Below, one piece after another: positions 5,265-10,272 of a DNA stretch of 10,272 nucleotides; the first letter of the stretch is position 1, and each line of letters begins with the position of its first letter. Location: NCBI GenBank assembly GCA_900769035.1, contig CAAGFD010000101.1, positions 1 through 10,272 on the forward strand, in the 5' to 3' direction. The notes beneath the pieces were generated by a model. That model saw only the letters and a list, made by a program, of their open reading frames with translations. It was not told where the DNA came from and made no database searches. A program made the translations under genes and the position numbers. The DNA comes from Bacteroidales bacterium. GTDB lineage: Bacteria > Bacteroidota > Bacteroidia > Bacteroidales > Paludibacteraceae.

Positions 5265-8200
5265 TTATTTAATAATACCTTCTTGTTCTTTCTCGGTGAT
5301 AATGTTCATACGGTCGGAAGTGAGCGTTTGAATGTCATCGTCTGCTGTATAATTCTCTTGAATGGAGAGTAGGAATTGTTTTGCAGAGAATAGGTCTCCT
5401 TTGGCAAAATATATATCTGAATAGAGGAGCAGACATCTTGCCACCCAATATTGATGTGTGGTGCCTTCTTCGATAAATTCGTTGATGAGTTTCTCGGCTT
5501 TACTGCTGTCGTTATTATCGAAATAGTATTGTGCAAGTAGGTATTTTGCTTCTGCTCCGGTTTCGTAAGAGATGTCATCGCTGAGCTCTTGTAAGTCGGT
5601 GACGGCATTGGATGTCTCGCCGATAGCGATATATGCTTTTGCTCTGTTGTATCTCGCCTCTCTAATGATATTTAGGTCGGAAGAGATATCGTTGATAATT
5701 TCGTTTGCAATATATATCGTCGATTGATATTGGTTTGTGAAGTAGCTGCAACGTAGCACTCCGAGGCGTGCTATGGCTCTGTTTTCCGAAATACTTGCAG
5801 CACTGAGCAGCATTTCGAAATAATCTTTCGCCGCTACATAGTTCTTCATATCGTATGAGATGCCGGATGCTCTTAGCAGTGCACTTTCGTAGTAGGCATT
5901 GCCTTCGAGCGACGTCAGTTTGTCGTAATACAGCAAGGCTTTGTCGTACTGATTAAGATTGTAGTACGATTCTGCAAGGTAGTATTGAGCGGATATGCAG
6001 TTGGCTGTTTGGTTTTCGCAATATTTATATATGTAGTTATTGAGCGAAGTGATGGCTTTGCTATATTCGCCACGTGCAAAGACTTTCTCCGCTGCAAGGA
6101 AGCTGATGGAGTCTTCTTCGCTATGCTCCATAGTAGAAATTGTTGAGCCAGACATCGTTTCGCGGTATGCTAAATACTCGTCTACTCTGTTTTCTTCGAT
6201 GTATAAATTTTTCAAGCTCTCTAAGGCAACGCGGGTCTCTTCGCTTGTAGGGTATTGTTCCACTACATATTTGTAAGATTGTATTGCATTGTCGTTCTGT
6301 CCCATAATACTGTAGAGCATACCTATTTCTAGCGATGCCTTGCGAGTAAGACTGCTTTGCGGGTGTTGCTTCTGTAATTTGCGGTACGCGCTGATAGCTT
6401 CTGAGTTCTTCTCTTGTACTACATAGGTACGTCCTATTTCGTAGTAAGCATCATCGGCATAGTCGCCATTAGGATATTTTGTTGTAAGGGTGTTCAGCGT
6501 TTTTATCTTTTGATCGTATTTCTTTTGAAGACCTAATATAAATGCATTTTGATACATTGCATAGTCGGCAACAGGCGATGCACTCGGCGTTTTTGAATAG
6601 TATTCTTTTGCTTTCTCAAAATTACGCTGATAGAAGTAGCAGTCGCCGATACGGTTGGTTACATCGGCATATTGGCGTGTGCCGGAGGCGTTGTCAATCT
6701 CTGTATATCTTAGGAAATAAGGTAGTGCAGAGTTGTATTTCTTGCCTTCGAAGTAGGTGTAACCCATTGTGAAGTAAGCATTATAGAGTTGATTGGCAGT
6801 TTTGCGTTGCGGTGATTCAAGGAATGTGTTGATGTCGCGTTGTGCCTTTTCCGGCTCTCCGGCTCTATAATAGCATTCTCCCCTCCATAGGTATGCTTGT
6901 GACGAGAATGAGTTTTTGTTGTAAAGTGAAATAGATTGTGAGAACCAATTTTCGGCTGCGGCAAAATTACTCTTTTGGAATTCCGATACTCCCATTTGGA
7001 ATAATGCTTGCTCTTTTGCTTGTAGTAATTTCGGCGTGAGGTTGCTTATCTTAGATATGGATTGTAGAGCTTCGGCATAGTTTTTATCGCTGATATACGC
7101 GTCTGCCATGCGCTCTAATATGTCGTCGGCATGTGACGAATTCGGGTATTTTTGTATGAATTTCTCAAAGGCTTTTATTGTTTCTCCGAATGGTGCTTTG
7201 CTTTCGTAAGTGGCTAATGCATAGTTGTATAATGCCTCTTCTTGTAATTTATTGTCGAAGTTTTGTTGCGAACAATTTTGGAATGCCATTCGGGCATTTG
7301 ACGGCTGATTTAATTTTAAGTAAGAGTGTCCGATAAAGATATATGCGTTTTGTGATAGCGAGTCTTGCTCTGTAGTTACGCGTCCTAAGGCTCCTATGGC
7401 ATTGGAGTATTTTTGCTTCATATAATAGCCGATGCCAAGCATATACATGTCGGCTCGCTGAATTTTTTCTTCGTTATTGGAGTATTTGCTGAGGTAAATA
7501 ATTACGTCATCCCAATTCTGTTGATGGTAAGAGTTCTCGCCTAAAATACGATAAGCCTCTGTTTTGTACTGACTTTTAGGGTATTTTGCGAGTAATTCTT
7601 TGCCGAGTTTTACGGCTTCCGATCTGTATCCGATTTGGTCGTAAATCTGTAGTGAGTGGAATTGTGCCGCTTCGTAATATTTGCTCGATTCATCGATATT
7701 GATAAAACTCTCTAATGATGGTCTGTAGTTCTTCTGGCAGAATTCGGAGTAAGCATAGTAGTATTCCGCATCTTTAGTGTATGGATGCCCGTACTCCTTT
7801 ATCGATTTGAAGGTTTTACTTGCTGCCGAGTATTGTTTGAGCATCAGTTGACTATATCCCATCGAGAAGAGATAATCTTCTTTGTCTGCCTCCTCAAGCT
7901 GTTTTTGTTTTACTTGACCGTATTTTTTTAGCGTTTCGCTATAATTCTTCTTGTCGTAATAGATGCGACCCACCATATAATATACTTTGGAGCGCATCGG
8001 AGAATATGGATAATTTTCTAAATATTTTTCTAAAACATCCAATGCATCCGCGCGTTTCAAATAGTAGCTGTTTGCCGCAATATAATATTCCGCATCTGCT
8101 TTTATATCAGCCTCCAATAGCGGGTTTTGAAGTACTTTTTGAAAATAATCGTAACTTACACTATATTGTTTTTCGAAATACAACTCTTTGGCAATGTCAA

Positions 8201-8297
8201 AATCTTTGTTGCAGTAAGTGTGATCTTGCGTTGTTTGAGAGTGTAAAATATTGATAGATAGTGTGATAATAGAAATGAATATTATACTTCTTTTCAT
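5265..8297 (-). CDS. Large secreted tetratricopeptide-repeat protein
   Basis: The 1010-residue product has an N-terminal signal peptide, MKRSIIFISIITLSINILHSQ, with no lipobox cysteine, so it should be soluble in the periplasm or peripheral to the outer membrane. Nearly the whole remainder is TPR-type helical repeats of about 34 residues, with recurring A..YY.G..Y and P.S....A units. Examples are DAEYYIAANSYYLKRADALD near residue 65, AKEYYSKTP near the middle and KAEKLINEFIEEG near the C-terminus. TPR arrays of this kind make protein-binding scaffolds. It is not SprE/PorW of the type IX secretion system on the visible evidence, because it lacks a lipoprotein signal. The gene is first in the operon with the outer-membrane barrel, which suggests a joint role at the outer membrane, such as scaffolding or assembly. 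The precise role is unknown. Confidence 0.85.
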   Translation of the reverse strand: MKRSIIFISIITLSINILHSQTTQDHTYCNKDFDIAKELYFEKQYSVSYDYFQKVLQNPLLEADIKADAEYYIAANSYYLKRADALDVLEKYLENYPYSPMRSKVYYMVGRIYYDKKNYSETLKKYGQVKQKQLEEADKEDYLFSMGYSQLMLKQYSAASKTFKSIKEYGHPYTKDAEYYYAYSEFCQKNYRPSLESFINIDESSKYYEAAQFHSLQIYDQIGYRSEAVKLGKELLAKYPKSQYKTEAYRILGENSYHQQNWDDVIIYLSKYSNNEEKIQRADMYMLGIGYYMKQKYSNAIGALGRVTTEQDSLSQNAYIFIGHSYLKLNQPSNARMAFQNCSQQNFDNKLQEEALYNYALATYESKAPFGETIKAFEKFIQKYPNSSHADDILERMADAYISDKNYAEALQSISKISNLTPKLLQAKEQALFQMGVSEFQKSNFAAAENWFSQSISLYNKNSFSSQAYLWRGECYYRAGEPEKAQRDINTFLESPQRKTANQLYNAYFTMGYTYFEGKKYNSALPYFLRYTEIDNASGTRQYADVTNRIGDCYFYQRNFEKAKEYYSKTPSASPVADYAMYQNAFILGLQKKYDQKIKTLNTLTTKYPNGDYADDAYYEIGRTYVVQEKNSEAISAYRKLQKQHPQSSLTRKASLEIGMLYSIMGQNDNAIQSYKYVVEQYPTSEETRVALESLKNLYIEENRVDEYLAYRETMSGSTISTMEHSEEDSISFLAAEKVFARGEYSKAITSLNNYIYKYCENQTANCISAQYYLAESYYNLNQYDKALLYYDKLTSLEGNAYYESALLRASGISYDMKNYVAAKDYFEMLLSAASISENRAIARLGVLRCSYFTNQYQSTIYIANEIINDISSDLNIIREARYNRAKAYIAIGETSNAVTDLQELSDDISYETGAEAKYLLAQYYFDNNDSSKAEKLINEFIEEGTTHQYWVARCLLLYSDIYFAKGDLFSAKQFLLSIQENYTADDDIQTLTSDRMNIITEKEQEGIIK

Positions 8298-8334
8298 TGT
8301 AAAATTATGTTGCTGTTAGTATTATTTTATCTTG

Positions 8335-8366
8335 CAAATTTAAAATTTTTTTTTGACAGTGGCAAA
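8335..8366 (-). promoter_or_regulatory. Promoter of the TPR-barrel operon
   Basis: On the minus strand a -33 TTTG (8363-8366) and a -7 TAAATTTG (8335-8342) lie 20 nt apart, with a run of nine A inside the spacer. CAA follows the -7 element. The leader is about 30 nt. The promoter lies in the 95-nt gap after the SUI1-type gene, which has no obvious terminator, so read-through from it is possible. Confidence 0.85.
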
Positions 8367-8392
8367 TGTATTTTAAATATGTGTGTCTTGTG

Positions 8393-8725
8393 TCAGTTTT
8401 TACGCTTGGTTTTATATCCCATATCGGAAAGTAGGGCGGTTACTTTTTCTCTAAAATCGCCTTGTATTATAATTTCACCATCTTTTGCAGCACCTCCTAC
8501 CCCGCATTTGGTCTTTAGAGTTTTTGCAAGTTCCTTTAAATCTTCTTCTTTGCCTTCAAACCCTGTTATCAACGTTACACTCTTGCCTCCGCGATTGCGC
8601 TTGTCAAGTTCGATATATAACTTTTGCTGTGCAGGTGCCGGAGTTATTATCTCTTCCTCTTCTTCCATCTTAAATTCCGGATTGGTAGAGTAGGCAAAAC
8701 TTAATTTGGATTTCCAATCTTCCAT
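8393..8725 (-). CDS. SUI1/eIF1-like (YciH-type) translation factor
   Basis: The 110-residue product starting MEDWKSKL carries a SUI1 domain at about residues 37-108. Hallmarks are GGKSVTLITGF, the LKELAKTLKTKCGVGG loop and the strand KDGEIIIQGDFREKV. SUI1 proteins resemble eukaryotic eIF1; bacterial YciH members influence initiation fidelity. A short N-terminal arm and an acidic EEEEE stretch (residues 21-25) come before the domain. A longer reading from 8764 is rejected because it would run through the gene's own -7 element, and because MEDW fits the likely start. It diverges from rex across about 220 nt. Confidence 0.9.
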   Translation of the reverse strand: MEDWKSKLSFAYSTNPEFKMEEEEEIITPAPAQQKLYIELDKRNRGGKSVTLITGFEGKEEDLKELAKTLKTKCGVGGAAKDGEIIIQGDFREKVTALLSDMGYKTKRKN

Positions 8726-8753
8726 ACGTTTATTGCTGTTATAATTTACTTTG

Positions 8754-8761
8754 CAAAGATA
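8754..8761 (-). promoter_or_regulatory. -7 element of the SUI1-type gene
   Basis: TATCTTTG on the minus strand, followed by CAA, fits the TAnnTTTG consensus about 30 nt before the start codon at 8725. No clear -33 TTTG is found at the expected distance, so this may be a weaker promoter. Confidence 0.6.
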
Positions 8762-8887
8762 CATCTTCTTATTTAATTACGTAGCTTATGTGCTGAAAAT
8801 TATCCTTATGCCTATTTTGTTGCTACTTTTATTTATCGGAAAGCTAATCATTAACTTTGCTTTTATGTTAAAAATTAAGGTCAATAA

Positions 8888-8918
8888 TTTCTTCTTTCAT
8901 GAAAAAATTGTAACTTTG
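8888..8918 (+). promoter_or_regulatory. rex: Promoter of the rex operon
   Basis: TAACTTTG at 8911-8918 is a full -7 match followed by CAA, 27 nt before the rex start. The -33 region (TTTC at 8888-8891, 19 nt spacing) is imperfect, which could allow a regulator to govern it. A second -7-like TAACTTTG at 8852-8859 might act as an upstream start. The rest of the 8765-8945 gap shows no gene that I can support. Confidence 0.7.
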
Positions 8919-8945
8919 CAAATTGTAATGTAGAATAATAAATGT

Positions 8946-9611
8946 ATGCCTACTCAATTTTTTAAAATTCCGGAGCCTTCGTTGAGGCGGTTACCTTGGT
9001 ATTTAGCATATGTTAAACTCGTTAGAAATCAAGGAGAAAAGTCTATTTCAAGTACTCAAATAGCTCAAAAAATAGGTGTTGATGCTTCGCAAGTAGCTAA
9101 GGATTTGTCGTACGTGAATATATCCGGTAAAACCCGCGTGGGATATGATATCGACATGCTGGTACATGCCTTGGAAGATTATCTTGGGTTTGTTAATTCT
9201 CACCCCGCTTTCGTCTTTGGAGCAGGCTCGCTCGGTTCCGCTTTGATGCATGATAACGGCTTGAGTCAGTACGGGTTAAAACTCGTTGCCGCCTTCGATG
9301 TCCGTCCCGAAATTGTAGGTACTCATATCAATAGTATCCCTATTCAACATGTGAATAATTTCCTTCAAATACAAGAAGATATGCAGGTGAAAATCGGCGT
9401 GCTTACCGTGCCCGTAGAGATGGCTCAGTCCGTTGCCGATTTGATGATTGCCGGCGGTATCAAGGCTATATGGAATTTTACCCCGTTCCGTATCCGTGTG
9501 CCTGCCAATATCGTGGTGCAAAACACCTCTATGTATTCTCATCTTGCCGTGATGTATAATAGATTAAGAGAGGAAATTCAATTGGAAAACAATGATTTAA
9601 CCGACGATTAG
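8946..9611 (+). CDS. rex: Redox-sensing transcriptional repressor Rex
   Basis: The 221-residue product is Rex, a cytoplasmic dimer that senses the NADH/NAD+ ratio and represses fermentation and respiration genes when NADH is low. The N-terminal winged helix is at about residues 10-80, with the helix-turn-helix STQIAQKIGVDASQVAKDLS and the wing GKTRVGYDID. The Rossmann part begins at about 86 with the dinucleotide loop GAGSLG (92-97), followed by DVRPEIVG and ending in the swapped C-terminal helix. Length is slightly above the usual 205-215. The DNA-reading segment differs from the common VRKDLSYFGxFGxRGxGY form: it has A51-K-D-L and YVNISGKTRVGY. It is the first gene of an operon, 2 nt before the FAH gene. 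Autoregulation is plausible but I found no convincing operator. Confidence 0.95.
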   Translation: MPTQFFKIPEPSLRRLPWYLAYVKLVRNQGEKSISSTQIAQKIGVDASQVAKDLSYVNISGKTRVGYDIDMLVHALEDYLGFVNSHPAFVFGAGSLGSALMHDNGLSQYGLKLVAAFDVRPEIVGTHINSIPIQHVNNFLQIQEDMQVKIGVLTVPVEMAQSVADLMIAGGIKAIWNFTPFRIRVPANIVVQNTSMYSHLAVMYNRLREEIQLENNDLTDD

Positions 9612-9613
9612 TT

Positions 9614-10228
9614 ATGAAGATTATTTGCGTGGGATGGAATTATCCGAAACATAATGAGGAGATGAACAGATTTAATCTCCCGGCAGAACCTACTATTTTT
9701 CTAAAACCGGATTCCAGTTTGCTCCGTGATAATAAGCCTTTTTTTATCCCCCGTTTTTCAAATCAAATAGAGCACGAGATAGAGATTGTGGTGCGTATCG
9801 ATAAACTTGGAAAAAATATTGAGGAGCGTTTCGCTCATAGATATTATTCGCATATTGCTCTTGGCGTGGACTTTACTGCCCGTGATTTACAGAATAAATT
9901 CAAGGATGCAGGTCAACCTTGGGAGCTCTCTAAAGGTTTCGATAATTCTGCAGTCATCAGCGAATTTGTACCTATTTCTGAGTTCGGTAATATAAACAAT
10001 ATCAATTTTGAACTCTATAAGAATAGTGCCCTGGTGCAAAAAGGTAATACGTCGCAGATGCTCTTCTCCGTAGATAAAATTATTGAGTTTGTAAGTAAAT
10101 ATTTTACCCTCAAAATTGGTGATCTTATCTATACTGGCACCCCGAATGGCGTTGGTGCTGTGGCTATTAACGATAGATTGGAGGGCTATATCGAGGGCAA
10201 TAGATTGCTCGATTTTTACGTTAAATAA
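9614..10228 (+). CDS. Fumarylacetoacetate-hydrolase (FAH) family enzyme
   Basis: The 204-residue product has the single-domain FAH fold. Visible are the lid motif LPAEPTIFLKPDSSL (residues 22-36), the metal-binding HEIE (E55, E57) and D86 in GVDFTARDLQ. The conserved W103 and K107 of the PWELSKGFDNSAV block and the GTPNGVG loop (175-181) are also present. All catalytic and Mg2+-binding positions look intact. Family members are cytoplasmic acylpyruvate hydrolases, oxaloacetate decarboxylases or tautomerases; which reaction this one performs cannot be read from the sequence. It sits 2 nt after rex and 2 nt before the next start codon, so it belongs to the rex operon. The link to redox control is inferred from that position. 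Confidence 0.92.
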   Translation: MKIICVGWNYPKHNEEMNRFNLPAEPTIFLKPDSSLLRDNKPFFIPRFSNQIEHEIEIVVRIDKLGKNIEERFAHRYYSHIALGVDFTARDLQNKFKDAGQPWELSKGFDNSAVISEFVPISEFGNINNINFELYKNSALVQKGNTSQMLFSVDKIIEFVSKYFTLKIGDLIYTGTPNGVGAVAINDRLEGYIEGNRLLDFYVK

Positions 10229-10230
10229 TT

Positions 10231-10272
10231 ATGCTCGGAGTAAGTAAAAAATATTTTCCATTATATTTCCTG
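10231..10272 (+). CDS. Unidentified protein, first 14 codons (cut by window end)
   Basis: An ATG stands 2 nt after the FAH stop, with the same TT spacer as between rex and FAH, and opens a frame that reads MLGVSKKYFPLYFL up to the last base. The KK followed by hydrophobic residues could be the start of a signal peptide or membrane helix. Too little is present to assign a family. It is supported mainly by operon spacing. Confidence 0.6.
   Translation, partial: MLGVSKKYFPLYFL

Noticed and set aside
8908..8925. Rex operator overlapping the rex -7 element (TTGTAACTTTGCAA)
   Set aside because: Only weak dyad symmetry. The TTTGCAA part occurs in every promoter here, so it is better explained by sigma-factor recognition.
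8808..8933. Possible small hydrophobic peptide before rex (MPILLLLLFIGKLIINFAF...)
   Set aside because: The hydrophobicity follows from AT-rich intergenic DNA, the frame covers the rex promoter, and there is no separate support for translation.

Overview
The window reads as the left end of an assembled contig from a member of the Bacteroidales (phylum Bacteroidota), probably metagenomic or draft. Support for the lineage: five promoters of the Bacteroidota type (-7 TAnnTTTG, several with a -33 TTTG about 19-20 bp upstream), A-rich leaders without Shine-Dalgarno sequences, Bacteroidota-type outer-membrane and TPR proteins, a short Rex with a lineage-style DNA-binding domain, and bL27 without the Firmicutes N-terminal extension.

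Left end (1-831). Bases 1-21 are the end of an Illumina TruSeq adapter. Bases 22 to about 399 carry a minus-strand open frame from a sacsin/Nov-type HSP90-like ATPase protein. At about 399/400 this joins, in the opposite orientation, a flavodoxin/NADPH-dependent FMN reductase that lacks its N-terminus. The pattern (adapter, about 380 bp of AT-rich sequence, abrupt junction inside a gene) suggests a chimeric library fragment at the contig end rather than biology.

Accessory part (832-2480). A solitary plus-strand AAA/STAND-type ATPase with a C-terminal PD-(D/E)XK-like DUF234 domain stands alone with its own promoter, a leader made of three 15-bp tandem repeats and its own terminator. Three copies of a motif, TTRCTGTCCGNTAAAA, surround it. 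The two nearest copies form a 20-bp inverted repeat (18/20 identical) that brackets the gene. This is the best candidate for a small mobile or formerly mobile unit.

Core part (2580-10272). On the minus strand lie rplU-rpmA (bL21-bL27) with a strong promoter, a folded leader and a terminator; an operon of a 1010-residue secreted TPR protein followed by a TonB-receptor-like outer-membrane barrel without a plug; and a SUI1/YciH-type translation factor. Diverging from the last, on the plus strand, are rex, a fumarylacetoacetate-hydrolase-family enzyme and the first 14 codons of a third gene, all packed with 2-nt gaps as one operon that is probably redox-linked through Rex. No rRNA, tRNA, CRISPR array or intact insertion sequence was seen. 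The most unusual points are the contig-end chimera, the repeat-bracketed ATPase and the altered DNA-reading segment of Rex.
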